Below, piece after piece: positions 35,741 through 45,021 of a stretch of DNA of 64,000 nucleotides. The DNA comes from Paenibacillus agri (GTDB taxonomy: Bacteria > Bacillota > Bacilli > Paenibacillales > Paenibacillaceae): contig NZ_JABWCS010000219.1 in NCBI RefSeq assembly GCF_013359945.1, forward strand, positions 62,001-126,000, in the 5' to 3' direction. Below the pieces are notes generated by a model, which was not told the DNA's origin, made no database searches, and was given only the letters and a program-made list of their open reading frames with translations. Numbering within the stretch: the stretch's first letter is position 1; every line of letters starts with the position of its first letter. The position numbers and the translations under genes are program-made.

Positions 35741-36676
35741 ATGCGTGAACACGGAGTCGCTCCCAAGATTTCCATCATCATTTGCACATATAACCGGGCA
35801 GCTCTACTGATCAAGACCCTCCATTCTCTGGTACCGCTGGAGAATTTGGAGCAAGCAGAGATCATCGTGGTGGATAACCGCTCGAAGGATGATACGGCGT
35901 CCCTGGTCAGGACGTTTATCGAAGATTACAGGACAGAGATGGATATTCGCTACATTTTCGAACCTATGCAAGGATTGTCGGCTGCCCGAAATACAGGGAT
36001 ACTGGCCTCCAAATCCCCGCTAATTGCTTTTTTGGACGATGATGCTATACCTTGCCGGACCTGGATTACAACCATTGTATCCACCTTTGAGGAACGGCCG
36101 GAAGTGATGGCTATGGGAGGTAAAATTGCCCCGATCTTCGAGACAGGCCGGCCGGAATGGCTGATCAAGCCATTCGAGCTGCCTTACACCATTGTCGATC
36201 TTGGCAACAGGGTTAAGGAGTATCCGGGTCGTCTGCATCCCTGCGGAGCCAATATGGCGATGCGCAAGCCAGTCTTTGATATCAGCCTGTTTCCATTGGA
36301 TCTGGGCCGGAAGGGAGAATCCCTTTTGTCTGGCGAAGAGACCTGGTTGTTCGGGCAAATCAAGCGCCAAGGGCATGCGATCCTGTACCATCCGGACATG
36401 GCAGTGGATCATTTTGTTCCGAAGAGCCGTCTGTCCGAGGACTGGATTCTGAAACGGTATTACAGCCAGGGCATTTCCAATGCCATGAAAAGCGAAAGCT
36501 TGAAGGACCGGGTGGTCCTGCTGGGAACAACGGCTGCGAAAGTGCTGTACATCATGGCGGATTCGGTGCTTTCCCGGAGCCGGGGAAAACGGCTTTTGAA
36601 CAAGTGCAGACTGGAAAGCATCCGGGGAACCCTGCACATGATCTGGAACCGGAAGAGAGAATCCGCAGCGGGGTGA
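35741..36676 (+). CDS. Glycosyltransferase family 2
   Basis: An inverting GT-A transferase of the repeat-unit assembly line. The nucleotide-sugar fold starts ISIIICTYNRAALL, the metal motif is FLDDDAIPC, and the acceptor region includes GGKIAPIFETGRPEWL and SGEETWLFGQI. ATG 35741 is favoured by AGGTGA 6 bases upstream; ATG 35735 is in frame. No transmembrane helix is clear. Sugar specificity unknown. Confidence 0.88.
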   Translation: MREHGVAPKISIIICTYNRAALLIKTLHSLVPLENLEQAEIIVVDNRSKDDTASLVRTFIEDYRTEMDIRYIFEPMQGLSAARNTGILASKSPLIAFLDDDAIPCRTWITTIVSTFEERPEVMAMGGKIAPIFETGRPEWLIKPFELPYTIVDLGNRVKEYPGRLHPCGANMAMRKPVFDISLFPLDLGRKGESLLSGEETWLFGQIKRQGHAILYHPDMAVDHFVPKSRLSEDWILKRYYSQGISNAMKSESLKDRVVLLGTTAAKVLYIMADSVLSRSRGKRLLNKCRLESIRGTLHMIWNRKRESAAG

Positions 36677-36686
36677 GGGGAAGGAC

Positions 36687-38000
36687 ATGACTAATTTTGG
36701 ATGGAGCTTCAAAGCAGGCGCTGTTCCGTATGGGGTGCTCTATCTCATCTCCGCCCTGCTTCTGGGCACAGCGGTGATCTACCAGCCGTTGCTTGCAGCC
36801 GCTGTCGTACTACTGATTATTCTGCTGGGAATCTCGATCGCGCGTCCGGAATGGATCAGCTATTTCGTTCTGCTGACGACAGCAATCTCTATCAACTTTC
36901 TGTATGAGGGCAGCCTCTTCGGGATAGAGATTCTATCGCTCTACAAGCTGGCTATTCTGGCCCTGCTGGTGCCGTGTATCCTGGTAAATGGTCTGCGGTT
37001 CAAGCTGAGTCAGCCCTTATGGGCCTTACTCGTGCTGGTGTTCATCACCTTCGGGTTCTCGATCTGGCTGCCACAGATGACTTCATCCATCGCTGTCAAG
37101 GCGTTTATCGGTCTGTCGCTTCCCTTTGTGTTTCTCTTGATCAACTGGAAAAAAGAAGTCGCCGAGCAGCAGATCCGTATCATTTGCCTGCTGCCGCTGG
37201 TCAGCTTACTGGCTGGAGCACTGCTGCAAGCTGTACATCTTCATTCTTTCTTTGATGTTGAATTCACAGGAGCGGTGCGGGTGCAGGGTGCCAACATCCC
37301 TTCGCATCTGGCGATGCTGGCTTTTCTGGGAGTCGCCATCCCGTTTATTGAGATTAAGCGCTACCCGCAGCGCGCCAAGTTCTTTTACACCCTGCTCGGT
37401 CTGAATTTCTTCATTCTGATCGGAACAGGAACACGGGGGCCGATTCTGGCCCTGGGCCTTATGGTCCTCTACTACTTCTACGATATTCTGAAGCAATATC
37501 TGAAAGGGAAGACCCTTTACCTGATTCCGCTGCTCTGCTCGTTTCTCTTGATCTTTGCCGCTGTATATATGCAGCTCGACAACCTCAAGAAGCGTTCTTT
37601 TGAACGGACGACAGAAACAGGAGTGGATCTGTCAGGGCGGACGGAGGCCTGGACGTATTTTCTGAACAAGGCGGAGGATTCACCTTGGGCAGGAAGAGGC
37701 CTGGGAGCAGTAACAGTGGCGAATGACGGCTCTTTATACAAAGGCTTTGTCGTTCCTCACAACGAGTACATCCGGTTTTATTTTGATGGCGGGTATATCG
37801 GCGCCAGCCTGTTGATGCTCTCCTTATTGGCTGTATTTCTTCTGGTTTACAGAGCTTTGGCACCGCCGGTCAAACCGTATTATGTGTTTTTTATTGCAGC
37901 GTTTCTGATCTATTCGTTCTCCGACAACACGCTGTCGACGGTCCAATTTATTATCCCGTTCTGTTGGTACCTGAACTGCCTGTATCGATCTTCACGGTAG
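36687..38000 (+). CDS. O-antigen ligase/Wzy-like membrane protein (first)
   Basis: A polytopic membrane protein with about eleven helices and the WaaL/Wzy family pattern: GTGTRGPILALG, then the large outer loop SGRTEAWTYFLNKAEDSPW with VVPHNEYIRFYFDGGYIG. It probably polymerises repeat units or ligates the glycan to an acceptor. It starts 10 bases after the preceding transferase. A second member of the family lies at 38805, so roles may be split. Confidence 0.85.
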   Translation: MTNFGWSFKAGAVPYGVLYLISALLLGTAVIYQPLLAAAVVLLIILLGISIARPEWISYFVLLTTAISINFLYEGSLFGIEILSLYKLAILALLVPCILVNGLRFKLSQPLWALLVLVFITFGFSIWLPQMTSSIAVKAFIGLSLPFVFLLINWKKEVAEQQIRIICLLPLVSLLAGALLQAVHLHSFFDVEFTGAVRVQGANIPSHLAMLAFLGVAIPFIEIKRYPQRAKFFYTLLGLNFFILIGTGTRGPILALGLMVLYYFYDILKQYLKGKTLYLIPLLCSFLLIFAAVYMQLDNLKKRSFERTTETGVDLSGRTEAWTYFLNKAEDSPWAGRGLGAVTVANDGSLYKGFVVPHNEYIRFYFDGGYIGASLLMLSLLAVFLLVYRALAPPVKPYYVFFIAAFLIYSFSDNTLSTVQFIIPFCWYLNCLYRSSR

Positions 38001-38028
38001 GCCGATCCCCACAAAAAGAAGTGATACG

Positions 38029-38808
38029 ATGAATCAAGTAAATATGTTCGATGTCAAATTTGATAACTATGATTTCATGGATTTGCTCGATTACATTGAC
38101 AAGACAATCCGGGAACGGAGCCAATCCTACATCCTGACCTGCAATGTCGATCATGTGATCAAGCTGCGCAAGGACAAGGAATTTCAGAATGTATACTCAA
38201 AGGCGGGTGCGGTGGTTGCAGATGGAATGCCGCTTATCTGGGCTTCGAAAATGCTCGGCAAGCCGCTCAAGCAGAAGGTATCCGGCGCGGATCTGTTCAA
38301 TCGGCTGGGCAATGCCTTTGAGCAGCGGAAATACCGGTTATTCCTGCTCGGCTCAGCTGAAGGCGTGCCGGAGAAGGCGATCCGTAATCTGAAAGCAGCG
38401 TATCCCGGAATGAATATCGTCGGTTCTTACTCTCCTTCCTACGGCTTTGAGCATAACGAGGAAGAGAACGAGCGAATTGTGAGAATGTTGACTGAGAGCC
38501 GGCCGGATATTGTGTTCGTCGGGGTAGGCGCGCCCAAGCAGGAAAAATGGATCTATCGCCATTACACCTCTTATCAGGCACCAATCTCTATCGGTGTAGG
38601 TGCAACCTTCGATTTCCTCTCCGGTTCGGTGAAGCGGGCACCCGACTTTATGCAGCGAACGGGTCTTGAATGGTTCTGGCGTCTGAGTCAGGAGCCAAGG
38701 CGATTGTGGAAAAGATATCTGGTCGATGACGCGCAGTTTCTGGTCCTGCTCCTTAAGGAGTTGCGGAAGCGGGATAAAGCGAAAGGAGGCAGGGGGAGAC
38801 AATCATGA
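38029..38808 (+). CDS. WecG/TagA/CpsF-family glycosyltransferase (GT26)
   Basis: Adds a sugar, typically ManNAc or a related residue, to an undecaprenyl-linked primer. The family pattern is complete: YILTCNVDHVIKLRK, ADGMPLIWASKMLG, the KVSGADLF motif and the C-terminal GVGAPKQEKWI plus VGATFDFLSGSVKRAP. At 259 residues the length is standard. Its stop overlaps the next start (ATGA), so the two are translationally coupled. Confidence 0.93.
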   Translation: MNQVNMFDVKFDNYDFMDLLDYIDKTIRERSQSYILTCNVDHVIKLRKDKEFQNVYSKAGAVVADGMPLIWASKMLGKPLKQKVSGADLFNRLGNAFEQRKYRLFLLGSAEGVPEKAIRNLKAAYPGMNIVGSYSPSYGFEHNEEENERIVRMLTESRPDIVFVGVGAPKQEKWIYRHYTSYQAPISIGVGATFDFLSGSVKRAPDFMQRTGLEWFWRLSQEPRRLWKRYLVDDAQFLVLLLKELRKRDKAKGGRGRQS

Positions 38809-40298
38809 TGAGCCGGAATGAGAACAGCCTGACCTTGCCTTCACTGGCGACTTTAAAGACGGCCGGGAATACTTGGGCACTGGCTGCTATCTGCCTTGTG
38901 CTTCCGCTAGCCATTGGCTTTGCCAGCGCTAAGTTAAGTCCCGCCAACAGTTTACAGGGGGCGATTCTGGCGGGCGTATTATTCCCGGCATTCCTCCTGG
39001 CATTGTTGAAGCCGCGTCTGCTGTTAGCCTACACGCTGCTGATCTGGGCCATTGCCCCGGAGCTGCGGCGGATCTCCGACTGGTCGGAGGGCGTGTACCA
39101 TTCCGTATCCATGCTCAGTCTGGCACCTCTGCTGACCGGAGCGACCTTGGCTATTCCAGTGCTGCGGGAGATTCATAAGATTAAGAAGCCTTCTGCCCGC
39201 ATCATTCTTCTGTTCGGAACTGCACTTATCTACGGTGCCCTGATTGGGCTGGCGAAGAACGGCATGAGCTCCGTCTATGATCTGGCTAACTATCTGGTCC
39301 CGCTGATGCTAATTCCGTACTTTGCGGTCATGCGTTTCACGGCTAAGGACATCGATCGGCTGCTTTACGACTACGCGAATATAGCTGTCCTGGTCTCGAT
39401 TTACGGGATCGTGCAATATTTGGTTGTTCCGCCGTGGGATGCCTTTTGGATGAACCACGCAGAGATGATCTCGATTGGGTTTCCGGTACCGCTGGAAATT
39501 CGAGTATTCTCAACGCTGAATTCTCCTGGTCCAGCCGCAGCCTTTCTCGTCTTCGCCCTGGTGCCGATGATCCTGGAGAAACGCTGGCAGGGAACACTCC
39601 GCTGGGTCGGCGTTATGCTTGTTGTAGTATGTCTGCTGACGACTTTGGTTCGCGCAGCCTGGCTGGTTCTGCTGGTTATGCTGCTTGTCTACATTGCGTC
39701 TTCCCCTTCCAAGGGGAAATGGAAGACATTGCTCCAGCTCATATTCGTCGCAGCAGCACTCTTCTGGATCGTTCCCAAGCTGCCCGGTGCCGAAGGGCTG
39801 GTGGCGCGAATGGAGACCCTGGGCTCCGTTCAGGAAGACCATTCTTACAACGAACGCCTTGATCTGTGGCAGCGGATGGTGCCTATGGTCATCTCCGATC
39901 CGGTGGGCCGGGGGATTGGCAGTGTCGGGCAGGGAACGAAGATTGGTAATGGCGGCGAGCTTGGTGAGTATGGCAACATGGACAACGGCTTTATCGCCTT
40001 GCTGCTGACCTTCGGTGCTCTGGGCGGACTGTTCTTCTTCTGGGCGCTGGGAGCGGTGCTGAAGCAGATTGTGACCAGGGTGACCAGCAGGGATAGCCTG
40101 CAGCCTTACGCCCGGTTGTCCCTGGCGGCCTGGATGGGAGCGGTCGCCACGCTGATGTCCGATAACGGGTTCCCAGGACTCAAGGGATACCTGATCTGGA
40201 TGCTGATTGGCCTTGGCCTCAGCGGCAAAGAGATTATAGAGAGCAGAAAGAAGGGAGCACCACATGCAGCAATTGAACGCAAAATCACTTCCGGCTAG
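38805..40298 (+). CDS. O-antigen ligase/polymerase-like membrane protein (second)
   Basis: About twelve helices with the O-antigen ligase family outer loop near SYNERLDLWQRMVPMVISDP, followed by GRGIGSVG and DNGFIALLLTFG. At 497 residues it is longer than the first family member in this cluster. It starts within the stop of the preceding gene and its end overlaps the flippase gene by 35 bases. One of the two is probably the polymerase and the other a ligase or a polymerase for a second linkage; the sequence does not say which. Confidence 0.83.
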   Translation: MMSRNENSLTLPSLATLKTAGNTWALAAICLVLPLAIGFASAKLSPANSLQGAILAGVLFPAFLLALLKPRLLLAYTLLIWAIAPELRRISDWSEGVYHSVSMLSLAPLLTGATLAIPVLREIHKIKKPSARIILLFGTALIYGALIGLAKNGMSSVYDLANYLVPLMLIPYFAVMRFTAKDIDRLLYDYANIAVLVSIYGIVQYLVVPPWDAFWMNHAEMISIGFPVPLEIRVFSTLNSPGPAAAFLVFALVPMILEKRWQGTLRWVGVMLVVVCLLTTLVRAAWLVLLVMLLVYIASSPSKGKWKTLLQLIFVAAALFWIVPKLPGAEGLVARMETLGSVQEDHSYNERLDLWQRMVPMVISDPVGRGIGSVGQGTKIGNGGELGEYGNMDNGFIALLLTFGALGGLFFFWALGAVLKQIVTRVTSRDSLQPYARLSLAAWMGAVATLMSDNGFPGLKGYLIWMLIGLGLSGKEIIESRKKGAPHAAIERKITSG

Positions 40299-41649
40299 CT
40301 CGATATGGTCCTCCCTCCGGCAGTTCACCAAGAGCAATGACAATAGCTCGGCTGCAGTGAAAACCATGTTCGTTAGCGTACTGATCCTGGTACTGAACAT
40401 GCTGACGGGAGTACTGACCGCCCGTTATCTTGGCCCGTCAGGCCGCGGGGAGCAGACCGCGATGGTGAACTGGTCGCAGTTCCTGGCGTTCAGCATGAGC
40501 TTCGGCATTCCGTCGGCGCTGATCTATAACGCCAAGAAGAACCCGGAGGATGCCGGCATCCTATACCGGATGTCACTGCTGATTGGGCTTTGCTTCGGCG
40601 CAGCCGCTACGGTGGTTGGTGTTGTGGTGCTGCCCTACTGGCTGAAATCCTTCAGTCCGGAAGTCGTCCATTTCGCACAGTGGTCGATGCTGCTGTGTCC
40701 ATTGATTGTGATCTCACAGATCAACAATGCCGCGTTCCAATTCAGAGGCGATTACAAGCGATTCAACTGGATGCGGTATTTGGTTCCGCTGCTCACCCTG
40801 GTGATGATCGGGATTCTGATATTCACGAAAACCATCAGTCCCTTTACTACAGCAATGGCTTATCTGCTGCCAGCTGTACCGATCTACATCTATATTACGA
40901 TCTCACTGCTTCGTGCCTACAAGGTGAAGATGAGAGATGCCTATCTGAACTTCAAGCGATTGTTCACCTATGGGATGGGCTCTTACGGCAATGATCTATT
41001 GGGGCAGTTCTCGTACTATATTGACCAAATTATCATTGCCGGTCTGTTGCGGCCTGCGGATCTCGGTTTGTATGCGGTAGCGGTCAGCCTGTCGAGAATG
41101 GTTAATTTCTTCTCGACCTCGATTACGATTGTGCTGTTTCCCAAAGCTTCCGAGCTGTCCAAGGATGAGGCGATCGCACTGACGTTCAGGGCTTTTCGCA
41201 TCAGTACAACGTTCACCCTTCTGGGCTCGCTGTTCCTGATGATTGTAGCACCGTTCGTGATTCCTTTGTTGTACGGTAAGGATTTCAATACGGCACTGAC
41301 CGTGTTCCGCTTGCTGCTGCTGGAAGTTACGATCAGCGGCGGTACATTGATCCTCGCGCAGGCGTTTATGGCGCTTGGCAAACCGAAATTCGTATCCATT
41401 CTTCAAGGCGTAGGTTTGGCACTGGTGATTCCACTGCTGTTTATCCTGGTACCGCGGTTTGGATTGTTCGGTGCCGGTGCGGCGATGCTCTCGTCGGCTG
41501 TTCTACGGTTTGGTTTTATCATTCTGAATATTCGCTACAGCCTGAAGGTCAAGATTCCGCGGCTGCTGATCAACGCGCAGGATATCCGCTGGATGAAGAC
41601 GACGATGAATTCCTACATTCGCAAGAAACCTGCGGATGCCCAAGGTTAA
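40264..41649 (+). CDS. Oligosaccharide flippase, Wzx/MOP family
   Basis: Flips the lipid-linked repeat unit across the membrane. Fourteen hydrophobic helices are expected from the pattern; the start NMLTGVLTARYLGPSGRGEQ and FGIPSALIYNAKK are typical of the polysaccharide transporter family. A second half with IDQIIIAGLLRPADLGLYAVA supports this. At 461 residues it is complete. GAAGGGAG precedes the ATG. Confidence 0.92.
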   Translation: MQQLNAKSLPASSIWSSLRQFTKSNDNSSAAVKTMFVSVLILVLNMLTGVLTARYLGPSGRGEQTAMVNWSQFLAFSMSFGIPSALIYNAKKNPEDAGILYRMSLLIGLCFGAAATVVGVVVLPYWLKSFSPEVVHFAQWSMLLCPLIVISQINNAAFQFRGDYKRFNWMRYLVPLLTLVMIGILIFTKTISPFTTAMAYLLPAVPIYIYITISLLRAYKVKMRDAYLNFKRLFTYGMGSYGNDLLGQFSYYIDQIIIAGLLRPADLGLYAVAVSLSRMVNFFSTSITIVLFPKASELSKDEAIALTFRAFRISTTFTLLGSLFLMIVAPFVIPLLYGKDFNTALTVFRLLLLEVTISGGTLILAQAFMALGKPKFVSILQGVGLALVIPLLFILVPRFGLFGAGAAMLSSAVLRFGFIILNIRYSLKVKIPRLLINAQDIRWMKTTMNSYIRKKPADAQG

Positions 41650-41687
41650 GGGCAAGAGAACTTAAGTAATAGAAGGAGGAACCCCTC

Positions 41688-42590
41688 ATGGATTCAGTGA
41701 CAAGCGTGCTTGGCAGTCCGGGTAGTTACCCGATCTCGGCTGTCATTATCGCTCAGGACGACGAAACTCGCATTTCCAAGGCCATTCTGTCCTGCAGACT
41801 TTTTGCCGACGAGGTTGTAGTCATCGACGGAGGCAGCAAAGACGGAACGGTAGGGCTCGCCGAGAGCTTGAATTGCCGGGTGTTCGTTAATCCATGGCCC
41901 GGATACGCGAAGCAAAGGGAATTCGGAGTGGAACGCGCCGTCCATGATTGGGTCTTTCTTATTGATACCGATGAAGTGGTCAGCGACGAACTGGCTGCCG
42001 ATATTCTTGAACGCAAGCCCGGGCTGTCCGATCCCGGCGTGGCCTATTCGTTATACCGGATCGGAGATTTCCTCGGCCGATGGCTGGATCGCGGAGAGCG
42101 TCTGGTGCGGCTGTACAATCGCACCCAATATGGCATCCGCAACAGCCTGGTCCATGAAATGCCGGATGTGTCAGAGAAGGATACCGTCCGCTTGCAAGGA
42201 ACCTTGTGGCATCAGGGCTTCCGCAGCATTAATGACCATGTGGCCCGGTTCAACAAGTATACCGACCTTGAGGCGCAAAGCGCCCATGCCAGCGGCAAGC
42301 CGTTTCGGATCAGCCATTTACTGCTGAGACCCCCGGCGCGTTTTCTGCAGAAGTATTTTATACATGGATTGTTCAGGAAGGGGATGGCGGGTTTCGCCGT
42401 ATCCGTATTTTGGGTGATGTATGAATTCATGGTTGCCTTCAAGCATTACGAGCTAAAAAGTGCAAAAAAGCTGGCGAAGCACAATGAGCTGGCACACAAT
42501 CAAACACTGGCTGAGGTCCAGGCGCAAATTCAGGCCCAGACCCAGGCGGAGAAGGATAAGAAAGGGGAGAGAAGTTATGCCGTACAATGA
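41688..42590 (+). CDS. Glycosyltransferase family 2, WaaE-like
   Basis: A GT-A transferase with ISAVIIAQDDETRISKAI, VVVIDGGSKDGTV and FLIDTDEVVS; it resembles WaaE/KdtX-like transferases that add glucose. A hydrophobic, basic segment near residue 225-250 may attach it to the membrane. The C-terminus is a Gln/Ala/Lys-rich helix (EVQAQIQAQTQAEKDKK). GGAGGA precedes the ATG. It overlaps the next gene by 14 bases. Confidence 0.87.
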   Translation: MDSVTSVLGSPGSYPISAVIIAQDDETRISKAILSCRLFADEVVVIDGGSKDGTVGLAESLNCRVFVNPWPGYAKQREFGVERAVHDWVFLIDTDEVVSDELAADILERKPGLSDPGVAYSLYRIGDFLGRWLDRGERLVRLYNRTQYGIRNSLVHEMPDVSEKDTVRLQGTLWHQGFRSINDHVARFNKYTDLEAQSAHASGKPFRISHLLLRPPARFLQKYFIHGLFRKGMAGFAVSVFWVMYEFMVAFKHYELKSAKKLAKHNELAHNQTLAEVQAQIQAQTQAEKDKKGERSYAVQ

Positions 42591-43770
42591 CGGATTGAAC
42601 ATTATGACAACAGGCCTTAGCTGGCCGTCATTACAGCCGGGTGGACTTAATACGTATTTCAAATCCATCTGTGAGCAGCTCTCCTCACGCAACCGGGTGC
42701 ATGCCCTGATATGCAGTCAGGAAACGCCGCAGGTTCAGGGCCAGCTCATTATTCACAACGCCGGTGATCCCAAGGAATCCATATGGAAACGCAGAGATGC
42801 ATTCCAACGTAAAGCGGCGGAGCTGATGGGAAGTGGCAGCGGAAGAGTGGATGTGCTGTACTCTCATTTTGCACCCTATGGTCTTGGTCCGGCGATTGAG
42901 GCCAAAAAACGCGGTATTCCGGTCATCATGACCTTCCACGGTCCGTGGAATGAAGAGATGAAGATCGAAGGCCGGGGCATCAAGCACCGGGTCAAAACGA
43001 CGCTCGCCAAATCCATTGAACGCAAAGCTTATAAGCTCGCAGATAAATTCATCGTACTCAGCGAGACATTCCGTGACATTCTGCATGAACTGCACGGGGT
43101 TCCGCTTCATAAGATCATCGTCATTCCCGGAGCCGCCAATGTGGATCGATTCCATCCGGCGACCAACAAGCTGGCGATCCGCCGGGCGCTGAATCTGCCG
43201 GAGGGTGCCACGACGGTGCTTACCGTGCGCAGGCTGGTGAACCGGATGGGGCTGCTGCAGCTGCTGGATGCCTGGAAGCAGGTCTCGGAGCGCTTCCCGA
43301 ATGCGATTCTGCTAATCGGCGGCAAGGGTCCGCTGCGCGGAGAGCTGGAGGAGAAAATAGCCGACTATGGACTGAACAATAAGGTTCGTCTGCTTGGCTA
43401 TATTCCTGACCAGGATCTGGCTGGCTATTATCAGGCTGCTGATATGTTCGTAGTGCCTTCACAGGCATTGGAGGGCTTCGGTCTGATTACAGTCGAGGCA
43501 CTAGCCACTGGACTTCCGGTTATGGCGACTCCGATCGGTGGCAACCGGGAGATTCTGCAGGGCTTCCGGCCAGAGCTGCTGTTCAAGAGCCCGTCCAGCG
43601 AGCATATAGCGGACGGCATCATCCACATGCTTGGGAACCGCAAGCTGCTCCCGAGCCGGGAGGAATGCCGGGAACATGCCCTGGAGAAATATACTTGGGA
43701 GCATGTGGCGGATGAGGTTGAATCCGTCTTCCATCAAGCGCTTGAAAAGGATGTGGCAGCAGGATGCTAA
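42577..43770 (+). CDS. Glycosyltransferase family 4 (GT-B)
   Basis: A retaining transferase with two Rossmann-like halves. The acceptor half starts MTTGLSWPSLQPGGLNTYFK; the donor half has VRRLVNRMGLLQLLDAW and the EX7E-type motif ALEGFGLITVEALATGLPV. At 397 residues the length is normal. ATG 42577 has GGGGAGAG upstream; the open frame reaches further back within the previous gene but without a site. Sugar unknown. Confidence 0.9.
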   Translation: MPYNDGLNIMTTGLSWPSLQPGGLNTYFKSICEQLSSRNRVHALICSQETPQVQGQLIIHNAGDPKESIWKRRDAFQRKAAELMGSGSGRVDVLYSHFAPYGLGPAIEAKKRGIPVIMTFHGPWNEEMKIEGRGIKHRVKTTLAKSIERKAYKLADKFIVLSETFRDILHELHGVPLHKIIVIPGAANVDRFHPATNKLAIRRALNLPEGATTVLTVRRLVNRMGLLQLLDAWKQVSERFPNAILLIGGKGPLRGELEEKIADYGLNNKVRLLGYIPDQDLAGYYQAADMFVVPSQALEGFGLITVEALATGLPVMATPIGGNREILQGFRPELLFKSPSSEHIADGIIHMLGNRKLLPSREECREHALEKYTWEHVADEVESVFHQALEKDVAAGC

Positions 43771-44909
43771 AAGTTGCTTACATCGACCATACCGCCAAGT
43801 GGAGCGGCGGGGAAGTCGCGCTGTTCAACATCCTTACGAATATTGGCGGACAGATTGAGCCGTTAGTTATTTTAGCCGAAGAGGGAACCTTGGCAGACCG
43901 ATTGCGGGAAAAGGGTATAGACGTGCGGATTATTCCGCTCGATGAGAGTATTCGTACCCGGGGCCGCAATGCAGTAAATCTGGGTGCCCCGGCCGCGGCG
44001 CTGGGCCTGCTGACTTATGGCCGCAAGCTAGCACCGATCCTGAAGCAGGAGAAGGTAGACTGTGTGCATACCAACTCGCTGAAGTCGGCACTGTATGGAG
44101 CAATCGCCGCCAAGAAAGCGAAAGTTCCGCTGATCTGGCATATCCGTGACCATATCGGCGCCCCTTATTTGAAGCCAATTGTTGCTAAAGCCATCCGCTT
44201 GCTGTCCCGCCTGCTCCCGAACGGCGTTATTGCGAATTCCCACTCCACGCTCAGCGCATTGGAGCTGCCGAAGTCGAAAAAGACGCTGGTGGTCTACTCA
44301 GCCTTTGCTAAAGCCATCGGCGGCGGGATCGGAATCGGCCGCAAGGATCGTAAGGACTTTAACGTTCTGCTGGTGGGTCGGCTGGCACACTGGAAGGGTC
44401 AGCATATTGTGCTGGAAGCTGCGAAGACGTTCAAACACGACGAGCGGGTGAAGTTCTGGCTGGCTGGCGATGCGTTATTCGGTGAAGCGGAATACAAGAA
44501 TGAGCTGATCACCACCATTGAGCGCGAGAAGCTGTCCAATGTGAGCCTGTTAGGGCATGTGGAGGATATTCAGGGCCTCATGGCTAAAGCGGATTTACTG
44601 ATTCACACCTCGGTGACCCCTGAGCCATTCGGTCAGGTGATTGTCGAAGGCATGGCAGCAGGTCTGCCGGTTATTGCCTCGAATGAAGGCGGTCCGGTAG
44701 AAATTGTAGTTCCAGGTGAGACAGGGCTGTTGATTCAACCCGGCGACCCGGTCGTGCTAGCGGGGGCCATCAGCTGGATGCTGAATCATCCGGAAGAAAG
44801 ACGCGTGATGGCGGAACACGGCATGAAGCGTGTGAAGGAGCATTTTGTGATCGAGAATACGGTTAAGGATATTGTAGATTACTACAAAGGCCTGGTGGCA
44901 GGTACCTGA
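43764..44909 (+). CDS. Glycosyltransferase family 4 (GT-B)
   Basis: A second GT4 enzyme, overlapping the first by 7 bases. It starts VAYIDHTAKWSGGEVALFNI; the donor half has LLVGRLAHWKGQHIVLEAA and the motif PEPFGQVIVEGMAAGLPVIA with EX7E glutamates. A hydrophobic surface helix near residue 120-150 may contact the membrane. 381 residues. Confidence 0.9.
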   Translation: MLKVAYIDHTAKWSGGEVALFNILTNIGGQIEPLVILAEEGTLADRLREKGIDVRIIPLDESIRTRGRNAVNLGAPAAALGLLTYGRKLAPILKQEKVDCVHTNSLKSALYGAIAAKKAKVPLIWHIRDHIGAPYLKPIVAKAIRLLSRLLPNGVIANSHSTLSALELPKSKKTLVVYSAFAKAIGGGIGIGRKDRKDFNVLLVGRLAHWKGQHIVLEAAKTFKHDERVKFWLAGDALFGEAEYKNELITTIEREKLSNVSLLGHVEDIQGLMAKADLLIHTSVTPEPFGQVIVEGMAAGLPVIASNEGGPVEIVVPGETGLLIQPGDPVVLAGAISWMLNHPEERRVMAEHGMKRVKEHFVIENTVKDIVDYYKGLVAGT

Positions 44910-45021
44910 CACCCCCTGATCAATCTTCGGCTTTGACCGGAGCGAGCCCATGAAGCTGACAATTTGACGATGAAATGACTTTCTGATCATGATGCTCCAT
45001 AAAACTTTGAGGATGATTCAC

